DNA of 62,189 nucleotides, taken from the NCBI RefSeq assembly GCF_014647475.1, contig NZ_BMPG01000008.1:1-62189 (forward strand), written 5' to 3'. The translations under genes were made by a program, and so were the position numbers. Below, in pieces: positions 1-8,794 of this stretch; position 1 is the first letter of the stretch; the number at the start of each line of letters is the position of its first letter. The stretch is from Halocalculus aciditolerans (lineage in GTDB: Archaea; Halobacteriota; Halobacteria; Halobacteriales; Halobacteriaceae). Under the pieces are notes generated by a model. It saw only the letters and a program-made list of their open reading frames with translations. It was not told where the DNA came from and searched no databases.

Positions 1-1204
1 TAAGGACCGTATCGGCATCATCCTCGAGCCGCTGAACAACTGGGCCGGTGTCTCGGAGGCGCTCGACGCCAAGCGGATCACAGTCGGCGGGACGCTCGGG
101 CTGAACCCCTTGGAGATTCGGGAGACGCCCGAACACGTCCAGCGGGCGATGGGCGAGGACGCGAGCCCGTTCAACGAGAAACTCGACGACGCGATGAGCT
201 TCCTGACGAACTTCTTTGCCCTCCGGGGCATCTCACTGGGAGACCGGCGCACTACGCTCGAACTCGCCCTCAAACGTGCCTACCAGCGCAACGGCATCAC
301 CGACGACATCTCGACGCACAGCAATCCGAGTCCGACCATCCGTGATATGATGGACGTCTTCGAGGACATGGTCGACGACCCTGAGGAGTTCGTCGTTCGA
401 TCCGACGAAGAGGCAGGGAAGATCAAAGAGGACGCGACGTGGCTCCTCGATCAGCTGCGCCCCTTCGAGGACGACGGTCGCCACGCCAACCTCGGCCAAG
501 AATCGGATTTCGACATCCGGGACGAGAAGGTCATCTACCTCGATCTGGCCCAGCAGGAGGGCAGCGTCGACAGCAGCACGGCACTGACGATGCAGCTACT
601 CATCTCGCTGGTGTACGAACGGGCGAAGGTCTCGGAGAAGGAGGTCGTGTTCTACATCGACGAGGCGCGCTACATCATGCAGGACGCCGCAAGTCTGGCG
701 TTCCTCGAGACGGTGTTCCGGCACCACCGCCACCACGACCTCTCGATCCGGCTGGTCACCCAGACCGTCGACGAGTTCTTCGAGCACGCCGAAAGCGAGG
801 CGATCCTCGATCAGTGTGCCGTCAAGCAGTTCCACCGCCTCGACGGGATGGACAAGGAGTGGGCCGACGAGTTCGGGCTGAACTACGCACAGATGCGGTT
901 CGTCCAGGACGCCGTCCCCGGCAACGAGGACGCCGGCTTCTCCGAAGCACTGGTTGGCGTCGACGGCGAGTGGCGTGGGATCCAGGTCAAAGCGATGCCC
1001 AAGGAGAAGCAGGTCATCGACTTCGAGCCAACCGAGCAACGGCGAGCCTCACTCCCCGGGACTGGTGAGAACGCCGTGGACGCGGACGTGCAGGCGTTCC
1101 AAGACGATATTGAAAGCCGAGCGACCGACAATGGACAACGCCCACCTGAGCAGACGCCAGCAGAGACTGATGGTGGCGCAGCGGGAGGTGACGACGATGC
1201 GTGA
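1..1204 (+). CDS. virB4: VirB4-type conjugation ATPase, C-terminal half (cut by window start)
   Basis: The reading frame is open from base 2 to the stop at 1202-1204, giving about 400 residues with no start in the window. It continues the protein that begins at 61185: the N-terminal half ends FIRSIEQS and this half begins KDRIGIILEPLNNW. The Walker B strand VVFYIDEARYI lies near bases 645-675, followed by a TQTVDEFF sensor-like motif typical of VirB4/TraC ATPases. The family powers pilus-like assembly and substrate export at the membrane. The tail is acidic and low in complexity. The stop overlaps the next start by 8 bases, so the two ATPases are probably translationally coupled. Confidence 0.9.
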   Translation, partial: KDRIGIILEPLNNWAGVSEALDAKRITVGGTLGLNPLEIRETPEHVQRAMGEDASPFNEKLDDAMSFLTNFFALRGISLGDRRTTLELALKRAYQRNGITDDISTHSNPSPTIRDMMDVFEDMVDDPEEFVVRSDEEAGKIKEDATWLLDQLRPFEDDGRHANLGQESDFDIRDEKVIYLDLAQQEGSVDSSTALTMQLLISLVYERAKVSEKEVVFYIDEARYIMQDAASLAFLETVFRHHRHHDLSIRLVTQTVDEFFEHAESEAILDQCAVKQFHRLDGMDKEWADEFGLNYAQMRFVQDAVPGNEDAGFSEALVGVDGEWRGIQVKAMPKEKQVIDFEPTEQRRASLPGTGENAVDADVQAFQDDIESRATDNGQRPPEQTPAETDGGAAGGDDDA

Positions 1205-4200
1205 GTACCTCCGCGTGACGCCTACCTCCGAACGCCTCAATCCGGAGCGGCTGCCGCAGGCACTGGAGAGTCTCCACAAACTGACCTTAACGAACTCGAC
1301 AGGGCTAGCTGACAAACTCAATCCGCTACACAGCAAAACACCGCTACGATTCGAATTCCTCGCGCTCAGCGAGGGTGCAGACGACCCCGTCGAATTCTAC
1401 TACGGTGCTGACGACCATCTGGATACGCTTGAGAAACGTCTCCGGTCGATCTATCCCGAGACGTTCGACATCGAGCGTACCAAAGTCGACGTCGCATCCC
1501 GACTCGTGCAGCCTGTGGAATTCGACCGAGAGACATTCGTCGATCACTATGAGTCGGGCGATCTCACGTACGAGTTCGGTCCTGACGAGCAATACGAACG
1601 TGGGACTGACGAAGACAGTCAAGCGAGGCAAGCAGACGCCCAATCAGTCGCGGAAGGAGGGACGGTCGGCGACCTGTCTGCCGACCACATCATCGAGATC
1701 GGAGACACCGCCCTCGAACTCGCCCCACCAGATGCGATTCCCGAGGATGAGCCACTCACGACGCTTGCCAAACCAACGGTGACAACAGAGGGGACGATAC
1801 TCGCCCGGCCAGCGACCAAGACCGTCTCCCCACTCGGCGTGCGGTGGCAGGGGTCGGCCACTCGGAAACAGGACTGGATGACCTCACTCTCGCCATTCAC
1901 TGCCGACGACGAAGCAGAACTCCCAGCCGTCGATCAGCCAGGTGGTGCGCTCGCGTCGCTTGTCGACCACCTGATGGAGGCGACAGCACCAGTAGCGTTC
2001 CAGGCCGTCTTCCAGCGACGCGAGAGCTGGCAGTCCGATGCCGACCTTCGCAAGGAGGACGTCATCGACGGCCGAGACACACTCGCTCAGGAGATTATTG
2101 GCTCCCTTTTCGAACTCGACGATCAGTCGGAGAGCCGGGACAGAAACCAGCTGAGCGACGCCGTTGCAAAACGTGTCGCGGCAATCGAGGCGAAAAATCC
2201 GAAGCGGTCGTTCACCGCGAACATCCGAGCGATCGGGATTCCGTCCGGGGACGACGGTCGCGATGATCTCGATGATCGGATGCAATCACTTGTCCCGGTA
2301 TTCGACCCGCTTGACGGACCGTACTACGAGGTTGCGGCCGAACGGGTACGCGACAGCGGCTTCCGGGCAGCCACGAAAGAACGGAACGCACGAGCGGCGC
2401 TGCAGCGGCTCTTGGATCGTGAGATCACGACCGGCCGTGGGACGACCCGACCCGAGTTCGTCCTGAGTGGCCGAGAACTCGCGAATTTCGTACTCGTGCC
2501 CTCCTCGGAACAGCTGACTGTCGAGGGGGCACGTGGGACGCGTGCGGAACAGCAGAGTCGGAATCCATTGCCACGCCCCCACCAGGACCTCATGAGTGAA
2601 TTCCGCGACGGGATGGCAATCGGGTATGCCCTCGACGACACCGGCGAGGCCGAAGACGAGCCGACACACATTCCACCCGGACTGCTGCCCACTCATTACG
2701 GCCGGTTCGGAACAACCGGCTCTGGGAAGTCGAAAGCCCTCATCAACGATATGCTGTCGCTGTACGCCAACACCGAGGGGCCGACGATCCTCATCATCCC
2801 GAAGAACGACGACATGGCCCAGAATTATATGCGGGCTCACGCGCGTCGGTTCGGAATGACCGACCTCCAAGAGAACGTCGTCCACTTCCCGATCCCGGAC
2901 GTCCTCCCCGGGTTCTCGTTTTTCGATCTCGAACCGTCGATGGAGAGCGGACGGCGCCGCGAAGACGCCGTCCAACGGAAGGCCGACCACTACGAAGAGA
3001 TTTTGAAGCTCGTGATGGGAACCGACCGCTACGAGCGGGCGACTGTGGCCCCAACTCTCATCAAGACACTCATCAAGACACTGTTCGACGAGGAATACGG
3101 GCGTGAGAACGGGCTCTACCGAGCGTCGACGGACTACTTCGCCCACCGACAGCTCGAACACGTCGTCGACCAGCTCTGGGAGGCCGGGCCACCGAACGAG
3201 AACATCGGCGACGCCCCACGGTCGAGCGACGAGGAAGTCACCCGGACGATTCGACGGCAGCTCCAGTTAGATTCGAACACCTTCGCGAACGTGATGGGCG
3301 GTGTCGGAAACCGTCTCGCCTACATCTCACAGGATACGCACCTGCGGCAGATCTTCAATAATACCGAGAACCAGTTCGACTTTCGGGATGTCCTCGACGA
3401 GGATACGGTCATCCTCTTCGACCTCGGCGACCTCCGCGACGACGCCGCCCGGATCATGACCGGTGTGATCCTGACCAATCTCGATGCAGCTCTCAAGGAC
3501 CGCAAACAGGCCCTCCCCCAGCACTCGGACGACTACGTCGTGAACTTGCTCGTCGACGAGGCAGCATCGGTCGTGGTCTCCGACATCATGAATGATCTCC
3601 TCGAGAAAGGCCGGGGATTCCGGCTCTCTGTTGGTCTGTCGATGCAGTTCCCCGAACAGATGGAGGCTGAAGGTGGGCGGAAGATCTACCTGAATGCTCT
3701 GAACAACATCGGCAGTTCACTCATCGGGAAAATCAACGTCGACCGGGAACTGGCGCGAGCGATGGCCCACGAAGAGATGGACCCCGCGGATTTCGCCAAT
3801 CGGATTCGTTCGTTGCCACGAGGGGAGTGGATCGCCAGCCTGCCAAGCCCGACGTTCGGTGAAACGGGGCCGTATCCGTTCAGTCTCGAACCACTCCCGA
3901 TTCCACCGGGCCACCCCGAGAGCGAATCCCCGCTCACAGAGCGTGAAGAGGAGCAGTTCACTGAGACACTCTCCTCGATGCACGAGGACATCAATGACGA
4001 ACACGGTGTGCCGGCTGAGCCAGACACTTCAACAACGAGCACACCTGCCGACGGACACGAGGTGCTCGATATCGCGAGCGACGACCTGGACGTCGCGATT
4101 GCGAACGTGGTTCGGAGTCTGCAGCTTCGAGAGGGCTGCCGTGAGGAAAACGGCTGGGTGGCCGTCGAAGCAGTTGACGACGAACTCAGACGACTCTTCG

Positions 4201-5579
4201 ACGACGTCGACGCCGAGCCGCCATCGTATGATGCCCTCGCGGACATCCGAGAACGATCACGATACCTCGATACGACCGTCGATATCGACGCCGACGAGCT
4301 CCGCATCCGGCTCACTGACGCCGGAGAAGAGGTCGCGACACCCGATACTGGTGGCGTGCAGGCCGCTGGTGGGAGTGCCCACGACGCAGCACTCCTTCAG
4401 ATCGAAGAAGAGCTCACCGCACTCGGTTTCACCGTCTCGATCCTCGCACAGGATGGCAGCGAGAAACCTGACGCGAGGGCGAGCCACCCCGACGTTTCCG
4501 ACCGATTCGCCATCGAAGTCGAAACGACGACACCCGAGAATCCCGCGAAAGTGCTCACGAATCTCCGGAAGGCCCAAGCAGCAGGTGATATCCCGCTGTT
4601 TGTCGTTCGACCAGGAAACGACGAAACTGAGTGGGCCGAGCGTGTTGACGGCATTCTCACACCTCCCGTCCGTACCCTCCAGAATGGTGAGACACGGTTC
4701 TACACGACTGACTCGAATCTCACGTTCAGCGGTGGAGCGACCGAAGAAGGTGGAGTGACGGCCGTGCGACCGGCGACCGACGACGAGAACGGGACCCAGA
4801 ACATCTGGCAGCGTGATGGCGACGAGATCGTCCTTCGTGATGCCAGCGGGACGGAACATATCCGCCTCGAGTCGCTGGAAAAACTCTCGAAAGATCGTGT
4901 TCCGGCCATCTACAGCTACGACCACGCTGCCGACGAGTACGTCGTTTATGAGCACGGTGAACAACACATCTACGAGACGAAATCGGCGTTCGAGGACGAC
5001 TGGATTCGGATCAAAAAGCCGTTCGTTCCGGAAGACGAGTTCTCCACCCCAGAGTACAGCTGCGACAGCTACGTAATCGTGATTCTTGCCGATGAGAAGT
5101 CATCAGTCGTCTACACGGACGGGACAACGAAACCTCTCACAACCCTATTTGATCACTCAACCGCCCACAATGAATCAGAGGGGGACTCCAAAAACGACGA
5201 CGAAAATAGTGACCGGGCGGAGACTGACTATCGGGCCGAATCTGCTCCGGGAGAGGATATGCCGGGGGAAGATTCCTCAGAGCAAATCTCCCAAACTAAC
5301 GGGAGTGAACTCGATCACGACGCGGACGATTTCGAGTCATTCGTTGACGTGTACGTTACCGAAGAAGAGGAGGCGGAACTCCCGAAGGATGATCTCTATA
5401 ATGCGTATCGGATATGGGCAATCAGACACGACAAAGAAGTTCAATCGAAAGCGTGGTTCTCCCGTTCTCTCGGGGAGTTCGTAACGTATGATACGAGTCG
5501 GATTCGTCAAAACGAAACCCGCGTGAACTGCTATACAGGTATTTCGCTCACGGCAGCAGGGCAACAATTGATTGAATGA
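1197..5579 (+). CDS. Very large VirD4/TraD-like coupling ATPase with extra C-terminal domains
   Basis: The start ATG at 1197 overlaps the end of virB4; upstream in-frame codons run through virB4 and are discarded. The product has 1460 residues. Walker A (GTTGSGKS) is near residue 505 and Walker B (NLLVDEAASVV) near 783, with an RQLQLDS-type region between, as in archaeal HerA/VirD4 conjugation ATPases. After the motor come an acidic linker and a possible degenerate PD-(D/E)XK-like segment (residues ~1062-1150, core FAIEVETTTPENPAKV). The last ~65 residues (DLYNAYRIWAIRHDKEVQSKAWF...) resemble the winged helix ending P4/D5-type plasmid helicases. The likely role is delivering DNA to the secretion channel. 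The motor call is firm; the extra domains rest on pattern recognition. Confidence 0.82.
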   Translation: MREYLRVTPTSERLNPERLPQALESLHKLTLTNSTGLADKLNPLHSKTPLRFEFLALSEGADDPVEFYYGADDHLDTLEKRLRSIYPETFDIERTKVDVASRLVQPVEFDRETFVDHYESGDLTYEFGPDEQYERGTDEDSQARQADAQSVAEGGTVGDLSADHIIEIGDTALELAPPDAIPEDEPLTTLAKPTVTTEGTILARPATKTVSPLGVRWQGSATRKQDWMTSLSPFTADDEAELPAVDQPGGALASLVDHLMEATAPVAFQAVFQRRESWQSDADLRKEDVIDGRDTLAQEIIGSLFELDDQSESRDRNQLSDAVAKRVAAIEAKNPKRSFTANIRAIGIPSGDDGRDDLDDRMQSLVPVFDPLDGPYYEVAAERVRDSGFRAATKERNARAALQRLLDREITTGRGTTRPEFVLSGRELANFVLVPSSEQLTVEGARGTRAEQQSRNPLPRPHQDLMSEFRDGMAIGYALDDTGEAEDEPTHIPPGLLPTHYGRFGTTGSGKSKALINDMLSLYANTEGPTILIIPKNDDMAQNYMRAHARRFGMTDLQENVVHFPIPDVLPGFSFFDLEPSMESGRRREDAVQRKADHYEEILKLVMGTDRYERATVAPTLIKTLIKTLFDEEYGRENGLYRASTDYFAHRQLEHVVDQLWEAGPPNENIGDAPRSSDEEVTRTIRRQLQLDSNTFANVMGGVGNRLAYISQDTHLRQIFNNTENQFDFRDVLDEDTVILFDLGDLRDDAARIMTGVILTNLDAALKDRKQALPQHSDDYVVNLLVDEAASVVVSDIMNDLLEKGRGFRLSVGLSMQFPEQMEAEGGRKIYLNALNNIGSSLIGKINVDRELARAMAHEEMDPADFANRIRSLPRGEWIASLPSPTFGETGPYPFSLEPLPIPPGHPESESPLTEREEEQFTETLSSMHEDINDEHGVPAEPDTSTTSTPADGHEVLDIASDDLDVAIANVVRSLQLREGCREENGWVAVEAVDDELRRLFDDVDAEPPSYDALADIRERSRYLDTTVDIDADELRIRLTDAGEEVATPDTGGVQAAGGSAHDAALLQIEEELTALGFTVSILAQDGSEKPDARASHPDVSDRFAIEVETTTPENPAKVLTNLRKAQAAGDIPLFVVRPGNDETEWAERVDGILTPPVRTLQNGETRFYTTDSNLTFSGGATEEGGVTAVRPATDDENGTQNIWQRDGDEIVLRDASGTEHIRLESLEKLSKDRVPAIYSYDHAADEYVVYEHGEQHIYETKSAFEDDWIRIKKPFVPEDEFSTPEYSCDSYVIVILADEKSSVVYTDGTTKPLTTLFDHSTAHNESEGDSKNDDENSDRAETDYRAESAPGEDMPGEDSSEQISQTNGSELDHDADDFESFVDVYVTEEEEAELPKDDLYNAYRIWAIRHDKEVQSKAWFSRSLGEFVTYDTSRIRQNETRVNCYTGISLTAAGQQLIE

Positions 5580-6026
5580 AGAGAAATCTATGAGGTACTT
5601 GAATTCGAGACGGGTTATCAAAAAACCGCCCGAAGGCGTTGCCGGTCAGGGGAAACGACCAGTAACAGCACGAGAGGGTAAGAATCAAGAGTTAATACTC
5701 GGTTATGGACCGAGAAAACCGCAAGACGGAACCGCCGGTCAGGGCATCTGGGAGGGGCAACAGTATCTAACATCAAGTGAACATACGAAATCGCAGGACG
5801 GCGCTGCTGGTCAGGGGAAATTAAGAAAGGGTACTCCCGCCCGTATCAGCGGTCAGGGGAAAAACCACCAGACGGCGAAGCTGGTCAGGGGTATCACCGA
5901 GCGAAAACCAACTAGGATAGAACGGGGGGTCCCCGTTGGGACCAAGGGATTGGATCGAGGAGTAGAGTTGAGTGAGTTCTGTGCTGGCTCAGAATTAGTG
6001 AGAGCCATGCAAGGTACTGTGAGAAC
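5580..6026 (+). repeat. Non-coding spacer with five degenerate direct repeats (candidate oriT)
   Basis: Five copies of a ~32-base unit ending in GGTCAGGG(G)AAA have their GGTCAGG cores at 5644, 5737, 5809, 5851 and 5883. Spacing shrinks from 93 to 72, 42 and 32 bases. Each core follows a GACGGCG-NN-GCYG-like segment that can fold into a small stem. A + strand frame stays open across it and reads a KPxDGxAGQGK motif, but the product would be basic and repetitive, unlike every neighbour. The array lies exactly between the end of the secretion operon and the primase gene, a typical place for a transfer origin. That role is inference. Confidence 0.55.
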
Positions 6027-7280
6027 ATGAATAAGAATATCATCGACGAACCGGAGGAGATTCCGGAGACGCTACGCGAACGGGACCAGTGGGTGTGCTG
6101 GCGCGAAGAAGAGCGGGACGGCAAGCCGACGAAGATTCCGGTGACGCCGGGAGGTGGGGGGTTCGCGTCATCAACAGAGTCGGAGACCTGGGCGAGTTTC
6201 GAGACAGCGCTCGACTACACCGAGACGGCACACGCCGATGGCGTCGGGTTCGTGTTTACCGACGACGACCCCATCGTCGGCGTCGATCTGGACGACTGCC
6301 GCGACCCGGAAACCGGCGACGTCGACGACGCGGCACTAGACATCATCGAGCGCCTCGACTCCTATACGGAGGTGTCACCGTCCGGCACCGGCTATCACGT
6401 CCTCATCAGGGGCGAACTTCCCGACGGGCGGAACCGTCGCGGGAGCATCGAACTGTACGACACGGCACGCTTTTTCACCGTCACTGGCGATCACGTCGAG
6501 CGGACACCAACGTGCGTCGCACGTCGACAGGACGCGCTCAGAGCGATTCACCGTGAGTACGTTCAGGAGACAGAGCGTGACACGGCAGCAGAGCCCGAAC
6601 AGCGTGGTAGCGCTGACGACGAGTCACCGACGACCGGTGCAGCCGGCGTTGACGTCGACCTCGAAGACGATGACCTCCTCGAGAAAGCGCGAAACGCATC
6701 GAACGGCGAGAAGTTCGAGCGGCTCTGGAACGGGAATACGGTCGGCTACGACAGTCAGTCCGAGGCCGACATGGCGCTGTGCTGTTTGCTGGCGTTCTGG
6801 ACCGGTGGTGACCGGACCCAAATGGAGCAGCTGTTCCGCCAGTCGGGATTGATGCGAGAGAAGTGGGACGAGGTCCACTACGCTGATGGGTCGACGTATG
6901 GGGAGAAGACCATCGAGCGAGCAATTGCGATTACTTCGGAGTTCTACGACCCGGACGCCGGCGACGATACCGCGGACGAGATCCCCGCCACATCGTCGCC
7001 AGACGTCGGCGCTGCTGACTCGGAGCGGAGTCGCGCATATCTCGCCGAGAAGAACCAGATCTTGAGCGACCGCGTCGACGAGCTCGAGGCGACACTCACG
7101 GAGAAAACCGAGCGCATCGACGCTCTCGAAGCGGAGGTCAAGCGACTCACTGACGAACTTGCCACCCGTGGCCAGGAGGAGGAGTGCCAGGGCGAGCACG
7201 CCGCTACTACGAGTGAGAACAGTAGTGAGTCAGAGTCATCCTCACTGTTGGGTCGGTTATTCGGCGGTCGGTCCAAGTAG
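6027..7280 (+). CDS. NrS-1-like primase-polymerase (archaeo-eukaryotic primase family)
   Basis: The 417-residue protein has the hallmarks of the short phage/plasmid primase-polymerase group. The acidic metal motif GVDLDD is at 85-90, the SGTGYH motif at 119-124, and IELYDTARFFTVTGDH at 141-156 supplies the third strand. A helix-bundle domain follows (~220-300, with EADMALCCLLAFWTGGD), then an acidic linker and a coiled coil (~340-385, heptads in NQILSDRVDELEATLTEKTERIDALE). There is no helicase domain. It probably makes primers for plasmid replication or for converting transferred single strands. The start ATG at 6027 follows the repeat array directly. The coiled coil suggests self-association or partner binding. 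Confidence 0.8.
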   Translation: MNKNIIDEPEEIPETLRERDQWVCWREEERDGKPTKIPVTPGGGGFASSTESETWASFETALDYTETAHADGVGFVFTDDDPIVGVDLDDCRDPETGDVDDAALDIIERLDSYTEVSPSGTGYHVLIRGELPDGRNRRGSIELYDTARFFTVTGDHVERTPTCVARRQDALRAIHREYVQETERDTAAEPEQRGSADDESPTTGAAGVDVDLEDDDLLEKARNASNGEKFERLWNGNTVGYDSQSEADMALCCLLAFWTGGDRTQMEQLFRQSGLMREKWDEVHYADGSTYGEKTIERAIAITSEFYDPDAGDDTADEIPATSSPDVGAADSERSRAYLAEKNQILSDRVDELEATLTEKTERIDALEAEVKRLTDELATRGQEEECQGEHAATTSENSSESESSSLLGRLFGGRSK

Positions 7281-7307
7281 CGTTGCGACCGCAGCGGCAC
7301 GTCTGTC

Positions 7308-7331
7308 ACCCCCGCCAGGGGGCGGCGGGGT
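7308..7331 (+). promoter_or_regulatory. Intercistronic hairpin, family H (copy 1)
   Basis: Outer arms ACCCC/GGGGT and inner CGCC/GGCG enclose an AGGG loop. It sits 28 bases after the primase stop and 23 bases before the next ATG. Unlike most copies it has no T-run in front. Confidence 0.5.
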
Positions 7332-7354
7332 ACATCACGTGCCCCCGATAGACG

Positions 7355-7795
7355 ATGGCTTCGGAACGTACGACCCAAACGCAGACGGTACAGCAAGCAG
7401 CAACCAACTCCGACGGGGAGGCTCCGTGGGCAGACCTCGAGGTGGCGATCCCGAACGACCGCGATCACGCGTCGCTCGTCGCGCTCGTGGAGTGTGCCCT
7501 AATCGAGCTGACGCACGAGCACGTGGGGGCAGTCGTCGTCACCCACCAGGTCCGGGGGACAAACCACACGCAGTACGTCGCCGTCGACGACGTCAGCGAG
7601 CAGTTCCAAAAGCGGCACTTCGACGCCCGGCTGGGCTGGCACGAGACAACCGTTCCTCGTGAGATCGTTCGCGACGAACTCGTCACCCAGCTCACCCGGT
7701 CGGCAGCCTCACAAGCGGAACGCACACGAGAAGCAGCAGCCAGCGAGCCGGACACGTTCACCGTGAAGCCGGTTCAGGAACTCCGGACTCCATAG
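7355..7795 (+). CDS. Uncharacterised acidic haloarchaeal plasmid protein
   Basis: The 146-residue soluble protein shows no motif I can assign. The middle (residues ~25-95) alternates predicted strands and helices (DLEVAIPNDRDHASLVALVECALIELTHEHVGAVVVTH, then TQYVAVDDVSEQF), suggesting a small alpha/beta domain. The C-terminus is Ala/Arg/Glu-rich and probably helical. ATG 7355 is the first good start and follows hairpin copy 1. It is the first gene of the accessory series after the primase, and the inverted repeat at 7805 closes its unit. Acidic composition and codon use match its neighbours, so it is probably real. Confidence 0.75.
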   Translation: MASERTTQTQTVQQAATNSDGEAPWADLEVAIPNDRDHASLVALVECALIELTHEHVGAVVVTHQVRGTNHTQYVAVDDVSEQFQKRHFDARLGWHETTVPREIVRDELVTQLTRSAASQAERTREAAASEPDTFTVKPVQELRTP

Positions 7796-7804
7796 GCCAC
7801 ACTC

Positions 7805-7846
7805 TTAACCAACACTCGGGACCAGTTCTGTCGAAGTGTTGGTTAA
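7805..7846. promoter_or_regulatory. TTAACCAAC inverted repeat (copy 1)
   Basis: The best-preserved copy: 12-base perfect arms TTAACCAACACT (7805-7816) and AGTGTTGGTTAA (7835-7846) around 18 bases. It lies between the stop at 7795 and the unit starting at 8016. Probable operator of a plasmid-wide regulon; the binder is unknown. Confidence 0.7.
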
Positions 7847-7967
7847 TGACGTTGCCAGAATTTATGCCCTCAACCCACGCCCACCGCCCTATCCCTCCGC
7901 GACGTTGCCGTTTTCGAGTACCGCGACCCAGGGTCGGACTGACGCCCTCCGACTGGGCTGTTTATCG

Positions 7968-7981
7968 GCGCCGGGAGGCGT
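7968..7981 (+). promoter_or_regulatory. Intercistronic hairpin, family H (copy 2)
   Basis: GCGCC/GGCGT (one G-T pair) close a GGGA loop after a GTTTATC run, 34 bases before ATG 8016. The stem is short, so this is one of the weaker copies. The downstream GTGC matches the 3' side of better copies. Confidence 0.4.
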
Positions 7982-8015
7982 GCAGCGCGCGAGAGCGTGC
8001 GCGGCGTGATTCACC

Positions 8016-8306
8016 ATGGTTGGTCCCGATCCTCACGACGACACGAGTGCCGACCACGAACAGCTCGAAACCGAACTCCTCGCACAGGACCGTGACGCCG
8101 CGAGCGTCGCGACCGCGGACGTCGACGACGCAACGGCCCGCAGCCTAGTCGACGACCTCATCGACGCGGACGTCGTCACACCCGTTCCCGAGGATCGCGT
8201 TCTCGTTCACGAGCCGAGTGTTACTACCTTCGACTCGACGACGCAATTGGCCGTCTTCCACCGTGGCTGGACGGCCGGCCGCGACGCCGACGCGGAGGCG
8301 GAGTAA
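8016..8306 (+). CDS. Small acidic hypothetical protein
   Basis: The 96-residue protein is very rich in Asp, Glu and Ala. Residues ~18-70 (HEQLETELLAQDRDAASVATADVDDATARSLVDDLIDADVVTPV) have the helix spacing of a compact helical or winged-helix-like unit ending in a strand (DRVLVHEPS). I do not recognise a family. Its TAA stop shares bases with the next ATG (TAATG at 8304-8308), so the two products are probably made together. ATG 8016 is preferred because it follows copy 2 of the hairpin family. The first 170 bases after the inverted repeat are non-coding. Confidence 0.65.
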   Translation: MVGPDPHDDTSADHEQLETELLAQDRDAASVATADVDDATARSLVDDLIDADVVTPVPEDRVLVHEPSVTTFDSTTQLAVFHRGWTAGRDADAEAE

Positions 8307-8629
8307 TGCAGCAGACGCTTACAGGGTGTGCGTTCTGCGACGCTCCGCCCAGCACCGAGACTGGCGAGGCCCACACATGGGGGGAAGATGAGCGGGTCAC
8401 CCACCCCATCTGCGTCGACTGCGCGATCCAGATGGAGCCGGACCCCAACGAGCGCGATCGCTACGCCTGCGATGGCTGTGGGCTCGTCGTCGACGCCCTC
8501 GCGGCGCTCACGCGCTTCCGTGTGGAACTCGGCCATCTCGAGGGGCCGCTGCAGCTGTGTGCGCGATGTAGTCCTGGCGGGCCCGCGACGTACTGGACGC
8601 ACGACCTCGATGAGCATCTCGTTGAGTGA
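8306..8629 (+). CDS. Four-CxxC zinc-ribbon protein
   Basis: The 107-residue protein has four CxxC pairs (CAFC near 8, CVDC near 36, CDGC near 54, CARC near 85), enough for two zinc sites. The rest is acidic. It resembles a small haloarchaeal family found repeatedly on plasmids; no function is known to me. DNA or protein binding is the usual role of such ribbons, but there is no direct evidence here. Its start overlaps the stop of the preceding gene, so the pair is translationally coupled. It is the last + strand gene before a convergent toxin-antitoxin-like pair, and the palindrome at 8716-8735 lies in the gap between them. Confidence 0.72.
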   Translation: MQQTLTGCAFCDAPPSTETGEAHTWGEDERVTHPICVDCAIQMEPDPNERDRYACDGCGLVVDALAALTRFRVELGHLEGPLQLCARCSPGGPATYWTHDLDEHLVE

Positions 8630-8715
8630 GACATATTGCCGACGCTTACACCGTTTCCATGGAGGACCTCGTTGACGAAGTCGACGTCGCGCTTGACCGC
8701 GACTAATGGGGAGTC

Positions 8716-8735
8716 TCCCTATCCATGGATAGGGA
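8716..8735. terminator. 20-base perfect palindrome between convergent genes
   Basis: TCCCTATCCATGGATAGGGA is a perfect palindrome between the + strand gene ending at 8629 and the - strand gene ending at 8795. Position suggests a bidirectional transcript end. A protein site is equally possible. Confidence 0.4.
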
Positions 8736-8794
8736 AAGTATCCAATAAGCCGCACCGCTTGGCATTACGCCATAGATTCCGGTATCCCTCGCCG

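Noticed and set aside
954-1196. N-terminal extension of the coupling ATPase from 954
   Set aside because: It would read virB4 in another frame. ATG 1197 gives a normal protein start and the usual short overlap.
1-1204. A separate gene starting at TTG 110
   Set aside because: The frame is open back to base 2 and continues the VirB4 sequence from the window end, so 110 is internal.
5623-5895. Repeat array as a CRISPR
   Set aside because: Repeats are imperfect, spacing falls from 93 to 32 bases and no cas genes are near. The Cas4-like domain at 32.8 kb is in a primase fusion, not a cas operon.
5572-6030. Open frame of 152 codons read as a protein with KPxDGxAGQGK repeats
   Set aside because: It has a TTG start, basic and repetitive composition unlike any neighbour, and the last repeat falls out of frame. 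I kept the region as a repeat array, with coding left as a point to check.
8659-8706. 15-codon frame MEDLVDEVDVALDRD before the palindrome
   Set aside because: It has haloarchaeal codon style but is too short and has no partner or motif. It may be a gene tail and is not supportable as a gene.
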